Assembly: GCA_951802425.1 (NCBI GenBank) | Contig: OX637802.1 | Location: 372,001 to 436,000 of the forward strand | Direction: 5' to 3' | DNA from: Clavaria fumosa | Lineage: Eukaryota > Basidiomycota > Agaricomycetes > Agaricales > Clavariaceae | DNA: 64,000 bases | Shown here: positions 32,832-43,036 of the stretch, piece by piece | How the letters are laid out: each line of letters opens with the position of its first letter | How positions within the stretch are numbered: the first letter of the stretch is position 1 | Notes under the pieces: generated by a model | What the model saw: only the letters and a program-made list of their open reading frames with translations | What the model was told of the DNA's origin: nothing | The model's database searches: none | Position numbers and translations under genes: made by a program

Positions 32832-33546
32832 TGTCATGCCTGTGCCAACCAGACTATTCTCCGGCCTTCTCCAGTGGTCTCCGGACCCCCAATCACAACT
32901 CCGGGCTCTTGGACTTATGTCAAGAGCACCAGACTTTACTTGCGCGATGTAGCGCAGGATCAGGAAGTGTGCCTGAAGGGCCACCAATTGATGTCTGCAC
33001 TAGTTGCTGTTGCCTTGGGCAACCAGGAACTGGTCCTGCCCCAGACCCATCGCCCAGACAATTGATGGACTCCCAGAAACATCTGTACATCATAGTTAGT
33101 AGTTTAATGTTCATCCCAATCAGATTCCATCTCTGTCTCATAGTCCCATTGTAAAGTTTATTTCCTGACTCCCAGACATTTCTCCATAGCTATGAACAGA
33201 TTCCATAGTCGTACCGGAGTTATCTCCATCGCTAGCATCACCCTGGACTTTAGTATAAGTACTTGTAGATTATGGCCTTGTCTAGCCAGTCTGAATATCA
33301 ACCCTGCCTACTTGCATTCTACTCCTGCATTGTCTGAAACCCATCTCCTGCCTTTTCCCGAAATCCAAGACACGGATCTGCAGAGGGCATCATTTCAATA
33401 CATTCACCAAGTCTTGTCCAACCCCAAGTCCAACTCTGCCCAAACTCTGGTTTGCTCCGCTGCACCTGGACTTTGTTATTCCCCCTGGACTTTGTTATTT
33501 CCGCCTGGACTTTACTCTGCCCAACCCCTGCGACATAGACATAACA
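32832..33546 (+). repeat. 3' LTR of the gypsy element
   Basis: 715 bp. Collinear with the 5' LTR except for the inverted 179 bp block (33,211-33,389), a ~20 bp insertion around 33,186-33,210 containing CATAGCTATG, and a short extra stretch near 32,885-32,905. Confidence 0.93.
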
Positions 33547-33621
33547 GTAGTTACCCATGGCTGCTCAAAGAAAATACCTAAATGTGTTCAAGTCTATGTA
33601 AACTCCACTTAATAATTAGAT

Positions 33622-33748
33622 TAAAGGCTAACTGCTGGTCCCAGTTGCGAACCACTTGAACCACAACTGGTGGTCCAGTTCAACTTGGTTAGGTTCAGTC
33701 CAGTTTCAGTCTTTTTTCTGGTCCAGTGGACTGGACTTTCAAACACTA
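33622..33748 (+). mobile_element. hAT-type MITE, right part
   Basis: Ends GGACTTTCAAACACTA, the inverted counterpart of the left end TAGTGTTCAAAAGTC at 24,924, and is followed by AACCTAAT (33,749-33,756), identical to the sequence before the left end. The two parts therefore bound one MITE split by the 25.2-33.6 kb insertion. Confidence 0.6.
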
Positions 33749-33939
33749 AACCTAATATCCTCCAGTTTAATATCACCCAAATTGAGGGTGTATTATATAA
33801 CTCAATCTTATCTAGTGAATATCCCTTGATTTTGATGGTGATTAGAAATCACCCATCACCTGTTTTGCACTGATTTTTGGGTGAAAGTCATAAATCATCT
33901 GACCAGATGGTGATAACAACCTGCTATTGGGTCCATAGT
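33749..33939 (+). mobile_element. RPT-C copy B, right part
   Basis: Resumes RPT-C after the nested insertion (ATATCCTCCAGTTTAATATC, then CATAAATCATCTGACCAGAT as in copy A) and ends CCATAGTG at 33,939, the same end as copy A at 11,398. Confidence 0.65.
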
Positions 33940-34552
33940 GCTAATAGCAGCTGAATTACCTTGATTCTTGTGGGTAGAAGCTGTCTGCCATGCCATATAG
34001 CTGAAGAACCAGTCCCCTACTTGTGCCCTTGGTGGTAGGACTCCATTTGAAGCAATGGGCTTTGGAAAGCCTAACCTAGCAAACCTCTGTGAGTGGGGCT
34101 GCAATATATGGGCCTGGATCAAAGCAGGGAAGCTTGATGTGAAGGCAGTTAAGCTCAGGTTTGTTGGATATGATGCTGAGAGGAAGGGATTTCATGTGTA
34201 TTGGCCAGAGAAGCAAAGAGTATTTGTTGAAAGGAATGTCAGGTTTGAGCCAGTTGAATTGACAACCACAGAAGTGACTTGGGACAAGGGGGAGCAACAG
34301 GAGGTGACTTGGGATGAAGGGGAGCAGCAGAGACTCACAATTCCAGTTTTTCCAACTGTTCCAACTGCTCCTTCCACAGTCCCAGATATTCCCTCTGCAG
34401 ATATCATCCCAAGCACACCTGGCAAGGTGAGACACACTGAAGATGAACCTCAGGAACCCACTATTCCAAACAATACTCAGCCTACACCTACCAGACTACC
34501 TGATGGCCTTGACCCAATAGTCCCTATGCATCATGAGGTGTGCAAGGCATGA
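33940..34552 (+). pseudogene. Ty1/copia integrase C-terminal fragment
   Basis: Upstream frames give AVCHAIWLKNQSPT and GRTPFEA, then the 165-codon frame from 34,055 reads GKPNLANLCEWGCNIWAW, KLRFVGYDAERKGFHVYWPE and QRVFVERNVRFEP. This is the GKKP...L..WG...W and FVGY motif set after the copia integrase core, followed by the usual low-complexity Glu/Pro/Thr linker. No RT or RNase H follows; the frame runs into a minisatellite at 34,553. Dead fragment. Confidence 0.85.
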
Positions 34553-35060
34553 GGTCAATGGCACCATAGGGTGATGCATCACTCAGCAGGTGAGGTGGGA
34601 GGTTGACAGCACCATAGGGTGATGCATTGCTCAGGAGGTGAGGTGGGAGGTTGATGGTGATGCATTGCTCAATGCATAGGCAGGAGGTCAACACTGCTGT
34701 AGGGTGATACATCTTGAGGTGGGCAAGGTGTGAGGTCAACAGTGTCATAGGATGATGCATTGTGAGGTGTGAGGTTGATGGCACCATAGGGTGATGCATC
34801 ATGAGGTGTGAGGTTGATGGCACCATAGGGTTATGCATTGCTTAGCAGGCAAGGTAGGGCACAAGGTGGGAGGTTGATGGCACTGTAGGGTGATGCATTG
34901 CTCAGCAGGCAAGGTAGGCACAAGGCAGGAGGCTGATGGCACCATAGGGTGATGCATTGCTCAGTGAGTGAGGGGGGAGGTCAACAGTGCTGTAGGGGGA
35001 TGCATCACTCAATGCATAAGGCAGGAGGTCACTAAGGTTGATGGCACTGTGACATGACGC
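34553..35060. repeat. Minisatellite, ~45-50 bp degenerate unit
   Basis: About eleven imperfect units built from GAGGTTGATGGCACCATAGG and GTGATGCATTGCTCAGCAGG with variable spacing. It marks the end of the repeat-rich half. GATGCATCA motifs recall the ends of the element at 588-2552, but no homology beyond the motif was traced. Confidence 0.85.
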
Positions 35061-35164
35061 ATCACACAATGACTGCTTACAGTCAAGTCATGCATCACAT
35101 CATCCATTAGCATCAGAGATGCATAATGACTTGTTGGTAGTTAGCATCAGGTATTGCATGAAAA

Positions 35165-35201
35165 CACTCCCGTGACTGGACAATGTCCAGTCACGGGAGT
35201 G
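35165..35201. repeat. Perfect 17 bp inverted repeat with 3-base loop
   Basis: CACTCCCGTGACTGGAC (35,165-35,181), loop AAT, then its exact reverse complement (35,185-35,201). It sits at the switch from CpG-poor repeats to CpG-rich genic sequence. It could form a strong hairpin or cruciform. Confidence 0.95.
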
Positions 35202-35664
35202 GACATGCAAATGCCTCAATGCTTCACAGCGTGACTGTGACATTATAGTCACCTAAACCCGAGTCCAGCAAGGAGCAATGCAGTGCGTGGTGGGGTAAAT
35301 ACCATCATTGACACTAACCGCTCAGTACTCCGTCGGCGGGTGGTAATACAATCTCTTTCTTCAAAATAGGAACTGGATCCATCCCACGTTTTCCGAGAGT
35401 TTAACCAGAATTAGACATAGGTACGCATGGCATGAGGGTCACGTTCCAAGTATCCTGTCCTCCGCACTAGACTCTACGCTCTTTCGTCCCCCACACGCAC
35501 ATGGTGCATTATGGAAGGTGACGGGCGGCGACTCACGGTCAATGCGGCATTGGAGGTATATAATTCTGATTTATGTCCAACAACCTTTCCTCCCATTTCA
35601 ATTCGTGTCGCCATGCCCATCCCAGTATGTCCCTCCAGAATCTCAAATGTATTCATCCATTATT

Positions 35665-36189
35665 ATGTCTTTTCAAAAAAAGATCAAGAACGCCGCGGAA
35701 GCTATCGCCAGCCTCCCTCCGCCGGAAAAGGAGCATCCTGCCAATTTCGGACTTATCTTCCATCACGACGACCCCGCTCACCCGGTACTCACATGCGGCA
35801 CCTTCTCGAGCCCCGCTGGTGAGGTTTTCCAGTGCGAGTGCCCATGCAATGGCGTCGGGTACCTGACTGAAGGTTGGTTCGCTGGTCTCCTTCCCTTCGA
35901 GGTTCTCAGGAATGGGCTGACATGGTCCTGTTGCCTTAGGCGAATGCACAGTTGAAGCTGTTTCTCCCGATGGGAAGCCACAGACACTCAAGGCAGGCGA
36001 CTTGATCCAGGTGCATATCGGCGTGTTGTACAAGTTGACCGTGGTCAGCCATATCAAAGGCGCGTCCTATTCGTGGTTTCTACGTCGTACTCCTCGTTGA
36101 CGTTTTGGCGCCCGCGCTTTTCTGCAGGGATCTATGTGCTTCAACTGCCGGCTGAAGTAGACCTCAAGAAGCACATGTCCAGAGTCTGA
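35665..36189 (+). CDS. Orphan small protein, tandem paralogue 1 (137 aa)
   Basis: Model: exons 35,665-35,872, 35,940-36,083 and 36,128-36,189; introns of 67 and 44 bp with GT...AG ends; phases agree. The protein begins MSFQKKIKNAAEAIASLPPP and contains HHDDPAHPVLTCGTF, FQCECPCNGVGYL, PDGKPQTLKAGDLIQVHIG and YVLQLPAEVDLKKHM. There is no signal peptide or transmembrane segment and I do not recognise the fold. The CxCPC cluster and the beta-rich second half are shared with the copy at 37.1 kb. The alternative upstream ATG in the same frame (35,518) is not supported by the second copy. Promoter, coding and 3' regions are all duplicated, so the unit arose by a ~1.4 kb tandem duplication. Confidence 0.65.
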
Positions 36190-37094
36190 ATGGCAGCGAG
36201 TCGCGATCAAATGAGATGTTTTCATTCCTCTGCTTCGGTCAGCTAAGGAACGAACAGTGTATGATCTGCAGATATGTCGTCATGTCCCGAGTTTGCTTGC
36301 TATGTACGATTTAACTTCGCGACCATTTGTTGGAAAATTGGGCGGCAGATGCGTGCAGCAACGATAGAGCCAAGATTGCAACATTGAGTGCAGGATACAG
36401 TGCCAGTTGTTTCTGGTTTTGAGAGACAGCAGCTCCGGACAAGACGGCAGGGGATGTGCATTCAGCACATTTGGTAGGCAGTGTATGCGACATTGCCGAT
36501 TATGGCCCCCTCGTCCATCGACGTCATGGTAAAAATTTTGTCGCACATAGGCTACGCAATTGCATCGCTTCCCCAGGTGTTTCTTTCTTCATCGCAGCCC
36601 AGAGCAGGCATGGGTGTAGAGGCGCAAACGCCTCGGATGTCTCACTAACACGGCGCAACCTGTGGCAAATTATCATCCGAATTCAGATGAGTACGCGGCA
36701 GGGGAAGGCGTACGCATCGAAAGGAATGGTTATAAAAGAATGGTTATAAATAACCAGATGCACACCACATACGTTCCCAGTAAATGACAAGTAAACTTTG
36801 CAAACCCCTATCCTCCGCACTGCACTCGAGGCACTCTTTCTCCCTCGCACGTAGCATTATGGAAGACGACGGACAGATGACTCAAGTTTAACGTGGCGGT
36901 GGAAGCAATAAACTTTGCTCCTGGGAGTGGTTGGTTGATTTGTGTGAGATAAAGCCAAGGGCTTGCGTGAGCGGCCCTTCCCAATCATTCTCTTCTTCTT
37001 CATCATGCTCATCCCAGTACGTCCCTCCGACCTTTGCACACCAGAATGTCGTCACTCCAGAAACAAAAAAGCTTAAGGGGGGCTCACTTGATTT
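36190..37094. other. Intergenic between tandem paralogues
   Basis: Includes the duplicated 3' region (CAGCAACG...GAGCCAAGAT) and, from about 36,810, the duplicated promoter (CTATCCTCCGCACT, then ATTATGGAAG). No other gene seen. TATAAA-like sequence lies near 36,744. Confidence 0.5.
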
Positions 37095-37616
37095 TTGCAA
37101 ATAAATATACAGGTCTGCAGCGTCGCGCAAACTATCGCCGGCCTCGCTCCGCAGGAAAAGGGCCAGGTAGTCAGCTTAGGCAGGATCTTCTGTCACGACG
37201 ACCCCAATCACCCGCCGCTCAGATGCGGTGCTTTCGCGAGCAGCGCCGAGGTTTTCCGGTGCGAGTGCCCATGCAACGGTTTCGTGTACATACTTGAAGG
37301 TTTGCAGGGAGCCTTTCCTTGGAGGTTTAGTCTCGGGCTGGGCTGACGTGGTCCCGTTGCCTTAGGTGAAGCAACAGTAGAAGCCGCCCCGTCCGACGGG
37401 AAGGTGCAGGCAGTCAAGGCAGGCGACATGATGCAGGCACATGTAGGCATGGTGTACAAGTGGACCGTGATCAACCCGATGAAAGGCACATTTTATTCGT
37501 GGTTTCGTCGTTAATCCCAGCTGAGGTTTTGGCACCCGCGCCTTGTTGCAGGGATATATGTGACTCAACTACCGGCTGACGTAGACCTCATGAAGTGCTT
37601 CTCCAAAGTCTCCTGA
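37095..37616 (+). CDS. Orphan small protein, tandem paralogue 2 (~136 aa)
   Basis: Model: exons 37,095-37,299, 37,366-37,506 and 37,552-37,616; introns of 66 and 45 bp at the same positions as in paralogue 1. Conserved blocks are AQTIAGLAPQEKG, CHDDPNHPPLRCGAF, FRCECPCNGFVYILEG, VQAVKAGDMMQAHVGMVYKW and YVTQLPADVDLMK. The 5' end is uncertain. A better start MSSLQKQK at 37,046 corresponds to MSFQKK of paralogue 1, but 40-odd bases between it and the aligned part would need a non-canonical intron. The copy may therefore have a changed or damaged N-terminus. Splice positions and phase are conserved, which supports a real gene family. Function unknown. Confidence 0.55.
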
Positions 37617-38436
37617 GCGGTATCGAGTCACGATTTGGAATAACGTGTTGGCAAACGAGTTTTCTTTCTTCTTGGGCCAGCTAGGTAACAAACAATGTAT
37701 GATATTCAGACTTAACGTTACGGTCACTTTTTGGAACCTTGGGCAGCAGATGAGTGCAGCAACGGCAGAGCCAAGATCGCGACATCCAGCACGGCATACA
37801 ATACCAGTCTGTTTTTACCAGCAAGATGGCATCAGAGGTAGCTCCAGACAGCAGAGAATAACCATCCCGGCAAGCCATTTAGGTCAGAAAGCAGTATTTC
37901 ACAGCAAGGGTCACGTCCCGGGTTGGGTCGCGACATTCGGCGATAGGATCAGCCGTCCAAAATTGGAGCCCTGACTTCCATCGGGAGCGCGGTGTCCCGC
38001 TTACGCATTGGGTGACATGTACCGCTCGCGGCAAAATAGGCGCCGCTCAAATGTACAGACCGCTTACCGAAGCGATGGCATCACAGCCCCAAGCGCGGCG
38101 AGCTGGGTTGCGATGCTGAAAAGGTGGTTCGAATTCAGTTTGTGCATTGTGTTGTCAGCGTCTGATGAAGATGGTGTCTCGGGGGTGTGAGTGAGATGCG
38201 GAGCAGGGCGACCAATATTTCCAATGCGTGTCTGGTATCCATGTTTTGCGATGCGAGTGATCTCAGTGATGCGGCACGCTGATGATTAGCTAGCGCTGTT
38301 GGCTTGATGACTCAGCTTAGCGGAGACTGAATCGGAGCTGTCAGCTGCGTTTGATAGCGCAGCGCAACAACCCCTCAACAACAGTCTCTCTCATCGTCCC
38401 TCTCATCGTCTCTCTCATCCAAGCCACCTACACCGT
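37617..38436. other. Intergenic; no gene recognised
   Basis: CpG-rich sequence holding the duplicated 3' region of paralogue 2 and the promoter of the next gene (repeated CTCTCATCGTC and CTCTCATC before its ATG). Confidence 0.5.
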
Positions 38437-39373
38437 ATGAAGCTATCTATCCTTCCGCTTATATTGGCCGGCGTGGGCCTCGGTACGTGCACAGTCGCCG
38501 CAAGTTATGACCAGTCGTTGACATATTACACTAGTTGGCCAGCAGGCGCTCGCCAATCCGCTCCGGGTCGTCGTCATTTCCAGTGGCCAGGACATGCGTG
38601 ACTATGTCCGCCTCGGGCATGCAGCCGCCAATGTCCCCCCTCGTATTCCCGCAGCAAACAACGCTGTGGCCCGTGTCGGCGGTTCCAGCTGCAGGATGTT
38701 TAGGGAAAGGATCCTGCCCCTTGCCAACTCTTTCAGGAAAGCTCTCGGCTTGCCTCCTATCCCCACTGATGCACAAGCCACCGATCAACTGAACAAGGAC
38801 AATAAAATTGTTCACATCCTCCCTTTTGTCCCCGCCCACGCTATCCCTAACCATGCTGTCCCTCCCCATGCTGTCTCTCAAATGGAGGCGACCCATGAGA
38901 TTCCTGAGGAACATCACAAGGAACACCATGGACACCATGGATACCATAAGAAGCCGTTCAGAGTCCACAGGACCTTCCGCCACCGCGCCAAATGTGCCAT
39001 GAGACGCATCCACCGCGTCTTCGCGGAGCTCGGTGCTTGGGAAGCTCGTGCTGTTGCATTTGTTCTCGGTCAGTACATCTATTCTCCAATTGCGCCTCGA
39101 TCTCCCCCGACTCACTGCTGGAATCACACAGGGTGCGGCATTGGCGTTCTTTTGAGAATGTTCTGGGTCCTGGGAGTTGTCTTCTACCGCACGATAAGGA
39201 CCGAAACCGAGCGGGCGCCCACCGTGTATCTCGTCGACGGCAATTCTGTGGAGGCCGAGCACTTGCTCAGCATGCACGGAGATGCGCCACCGCAGTACGT
39301 GTACGACGTTGACGTCAAGTACCCTATTGTGTTCGTCGAGGAGTCCAACGAAAATCCGGACGCAGAGAAGTAG
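38437..39373 (+). CDS. Secreted or membrane His-rich protein, unknown family (~273 aa)
   Basis: Exon 1 is 38,437-38,482 and encodes a signal peptide start (MKLSILPLILAGVGL). A 52 bp intron follows, then exon 2 from 38,535 continues VGQQALANPLRVVVISSGQD, giving a probable cleavage after ALA. The mature part has YVRLGHAAANVPP, FRKALGLPPIPTD, a His-rich stretch near 38,890-38,960 (EEHHKEHHGHHGYHKK) and a hydrophobic helix (IGVLLRMFWVLGVVFY) before an acidic tail. A 63 bp GT...AG intron at 39,069-39,131 has no stop and is a multiple of three, so retention gives 294 aa and splicing 273 aa. Splicing joins the helix neatly. The layout recalls a polypore family of small secreted proteins without known function. 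Confidence 0.75.
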
Positions 39374-39828
39374 TGAAGCGGGGGATTGAATTTCGATTAT
39401 GATCATAACCGAAATTTGGTTCTTACGCCGTCAAACATGTCAAGCGTTTCCCGATTGTGTTGTGTAATTAGTCTGGCCAATTATAGCACCAAGTTCTGTT
39501 GAATTTTTCTTCTCCCTCGTCGCTTTCCTTCACCGTGGTTCTCCGACTCTTTTTAGAGCAATACTATTCCGAGTCTGGGCCGTAGGACTTTTACCATGAT
39601 GCTTGTGCACATGATATGCAATCCAAGCCCTTTCAACTCAGTACATTGGCCCTGTCGACATGCTGCAGAGGTGAGGACATTTTTGCAACTTGGTGCCTCC
39701 GGCGGAACAACGAACAGTATGTGCGAGGCAGCTTTAAATTACCAAGGACGTATCGGCATTCACAGCGTCTGATGATCAAGTCTGATGGGTCTAACTAATT
39801 ATGACGTGGTATGGGGAATAAAAAACCG
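39374..39828. other. Intergenic between convergent genes
   Basis: 3' flanks of the secreted protein (plus) and the transporter (minus). No gene seen. Confidence 0.5.
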
Positions 39829-42525
39829 TCATCTATGTCGCATCTCCCTAGCTAGCCTCCAGCAAAGTACCAAAGCCACCAAGGTGGCAAAGCCTCCCAT
39901 TCTGCATCGGTGGATATCTTAGTTGGGCAAGAGAACAAGCGCAAAGGGAAGCCCAACTTACGCAAAGACGAGAGCAACAGAATTCACTCCCTGCGCAGCC
40001 ATCACCTGCCCCCCCTCCTGTCTCAGCGAAAGGGGTACTGGGGAGCTGGTAGCGGGAGCCGCCACAGTCGCTGGTTCCTTCGGCTTTGGTGTGGGCGGCA
40101 GGACGGACTTGCCCGGCTCGAATATGGCGAACACGATTGATGATAGACCTATACTGAGGAACTGCGGCATGACCACGAACATATTGTGGATCCCCTAGAG
40201 TGCACAATTCGTTCGAGTCCAGCCACAACCAAAAAGGAGAAGTCCGCACCAAAATGATGCCCGCTCTGTCGCTTAGCCCGTCCTTACGCGATACAGGAAT
40301 GTCCGCGTCTCCTGCTTCCCGCTCGTCTGCCTCAAGCGCATGCAGGTCTACGCGACTCAGACGCGCGCCCGAATTCTGCAACAGTGTGAGGGGTGGCGGC
40401 GCATTGGGGCCCGTCTCCTGCGCGACGACTCCACTGTCATCTCCACCTTCTCCATCTTCCTGTGACGTGAAACTTTTGCTGTCACCCGTGTGGCCATCGT
40501 CCTCGTCGCCCTCGTCTTCCCCGACCAGGAAACGCTCGCGCTCCTGCCCGTGCGAGCTCGGGGCGTGTACATCGCCGGCTGTAGTACGCCTGTCCGATAA
40601 CCGTATATACCCGGCGTCGCCCGGAGATTCAGAATCGGCTAGAATGGCTTCAGCGAGCTGGTGGTCATATACACGTCGTCATGGTGAGGTTAAGCTGGCT
40701 ACATCCCAACTTTCAGTACTCACCAAAGTCAATGGTGCCCAATTCGTGATTGCCCAGGAGATACCAGTCAAGGCAACTAAGACAGAGGCGCTGAATACGC
40801 TCTTAGTGAACCTTGAAGCACACACATATATTGATCATCGGTCTCAAATCAAAATAGGTGTGATCAACGTACCAGGCCCCAATCGCACAGAAAGCGAACA
40901 GAGCGTGGCTCAGCGTCCATAGATTGACTAAGCGGATTTGACAACGCTCCATGCAGCTCCGTTCGCTAGACGTGCTGCTAAGCGAAGTCTGGGGTCGATT
41001 GTGAGCAGCCTCGCGAACGAAAAACGGCAGGACAATGTTCGTGAGCAGACTCAGCAGCGAGCTGATGAACAGTGCACCGGAACCTATCCGAGTGGCTTCT
41101 TCGTCTAACGCCAGAGCCGCAGCTTCGTCTTTTGGTATAGGAGAGGCACGCTTGTGTAGCTCTCCGATGAACACCGTCGTGTAGAACAGGATGGGAAACC
41201 AGCCTAGCCACGCACTAACTCGATATGAGGGGGTATCGCTGCATCACAAGGATGACCAAATGCTTACAAGAACTGGACTATGAACTATTCGCACGGGAGG
41301 TCAGCATATCAACCTGGGCAGGTATGGAGACAACGAACAATCTGGCGAATGACACGTGGAAGGGTGGATATGCTCACAAAGAGCGACTTGGTCTCTTCCA
41401 GAAGACTTTTTTGATACCTTGGCAACCTTCTCAAAAGAGCAGCGAGTGTGTGGAAACGGTAATTCGCTTACTTCGAGGATACTAGCACCTTTTCCTTGAC
41501 TGCGAAGGCAGTGAGGAGATGGGTGGACAAGAACAAGATGGACGTGAGGACAACGAAAACCTCAAGTTGTGTCTTGCCGAAGAAGGGAAAGGTGGCAACA
41601 ATGTTGGCTTCCCCTCTGTACAAGGAAAGAATTCTGAGTGACGATCACCAACGTGATACATATTGCAAAATACATACAAGAAATAGCCGAGGACACTACC
41701 CACAGAAACCATCCTTCCAACCCACGCATTCGCGCTAGCCTGGAGGGAACTAGGAATGCTGTCGACGATCAGTGCGCGGTCAACGGCCATGACTTGGTGA
41801 TGCAAAGGTCAACATTCTGCGAGGCCAATGCAGTTACGGATGAGAAAAGAAAGACACGTACCAACGTTCACAGAGAAATCTATTATATATATCGCTAGGA
41901 TAGCCAGCCATATAGTCAAGGTGTCGTTCTGGACTTTAGCAATGAGCTCTGACCCAGAGTATGTTGAGCGAGTTACATACTGAGCTCGTCCCCGGGGTAG
42001 TCACGATGCTGGCGAAGGACCTGGTAAATCCAAGCAGAAACAAAGCCATGACGCTGAGGAGGGCCCCGCCAATCATGTATGGTCGCCGCCTCCCAAAGCG
42101 AGATTTGGACTTGTCACTCAGAACACCTGGGCCGGGGCTGGAATCAATGCCTGAAAGATTGGAGTTGCGTTTTGAGTTACCAATGACGGGCTGGACAATT
42201 AATCCCGACAATGGTCCAGCGACGAAAACCATCGCCATGTTGGCCTTGCTAACTCCAAGGGATAATAGATATGGCGACGCTGGGCCGATATTGGATCACT
42301 GACATTGCCAGGACACTGAAGAGAAGAGATCTTACCGTATGAGAGCTCTACAGTCCATAGAATTTGCATACCGAGCAGCCCGATCGTAATGGCAGGGAGA
42401 CGACTCCATGATGGACCAAGGATACGGGAAGTACCTGCCCACTGCTTCTCCCCGGCGGTATCTTGGTTCCCGTCTGCAATTGCGATGGAAAAACCAGTCA
42501 TCGTTGGTGGCTTCGCTTGTGACAC
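39829..42525 (-). CDS. Sucrose/alpha-glucoside:H+ symporter-like transporter (GPH/SUT family)
   Basis: Exons traced on the minus strand: 42,525-42,336, 42,279-42,181, 42,126-41,981, 41,928-41,862, 41,792-41,678, 41,615-41,472, then several more to TGA at 39,829. Family motifs: ILWTVELSYASPYLLSLG, VFVAGPLSGLIVQPVIG, VLSDKSKSRFGRRRPYMIGG (the MFS loop 2-3 RxGRRRP), AVDRALIVDSIPSSLQASAN, GWFPILFYTTVFIGEL, ISWAITNWAPF and HNMFVVMPQFLSIG. About twelve membrane spans are expected. A long Ser/Asp/Glu-rich loop (GEDEGDEDDGHTGD) precedes the last spans. Related proteins import sucrose or maltose with protons at the plasma membrane (plant SUT, fission yeast Sut1). The substrate here is inferred. A Zn-cluster regulator lies ~0.5 kb upstream on the same strand. 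Confidence 0.85.
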
Positions 42526-43036
42526 TCGCCCTGGAGATTACCATTTTAGGACATCGCCGGATTCCCCGAACGCTAAACCTCACGACTACCAATGGCGACA
42601 GGAGAAGTAGAGTTGGCAACCAGAAAATATGTTCGCAAGCTAATCGTACAGGTAATGTAAAATGTCCCAAAGTCCCATGAATTCGTGAATATCGCATCCG
42701 TGAATTTGCACACATCAGCTCCCTATAATGTCCTAACCATGGGGAGGTGGCCAGTGATAATGCGTCGGAGGTGGTGCAGAGGGCCTAGCGGGTACAAAGG
42801 AACCTTCATATCGGGTGGGGTATGTCGCAGACCGCGTACCCCTTTGCCTGCGCTTAAGAGGATTGCTAGCGCTCAATCAGAACACGAATTCTAAGGGCTC
42901 AGAGCCTTCTGAGAACGTACGGAGCGTACTCCCATCCGTCTGTGGCTCTCCTGTTCACCGCCTGCCTCACTTGATCTTGTCTACTTGCTGGATAAGATGC
43001 GGCGAGTCGTGGCTCAACATTGCCGAGGGGATGCTT

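Larger units (their letters stand above)
25632..33546 (+). mobile_element. Full-length Ty3/gypsy chromodomain LTR retrotransposon, rearranged
   Basis: 5' LTR 25,632-26,287 and 3' LTR 32,832-33,546 both begin TGTCATGCCTGTGCCAACC and end ACATAGACATAACA. The 5 bp target duplication GTAGT sits at 25,627-25,631 and 33,547-33,551. A polypurine tract (GAGAGGGAGATAC) abuts the 3' LTR. Gag, protease and the first half of RT are on the plus strand. The second half of RT, RNase H, integrase and chromodomain are on the minus strand (31,345-28,840), followed outward by a coiled-coil ORF, also minus. The element is inactive: stops, an inverted pol half, and an inverted 179 bp block in one LTR. Several stops are TGA where Arg codons are expected, consistent with CpG decay. 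Confidence 0.93.
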
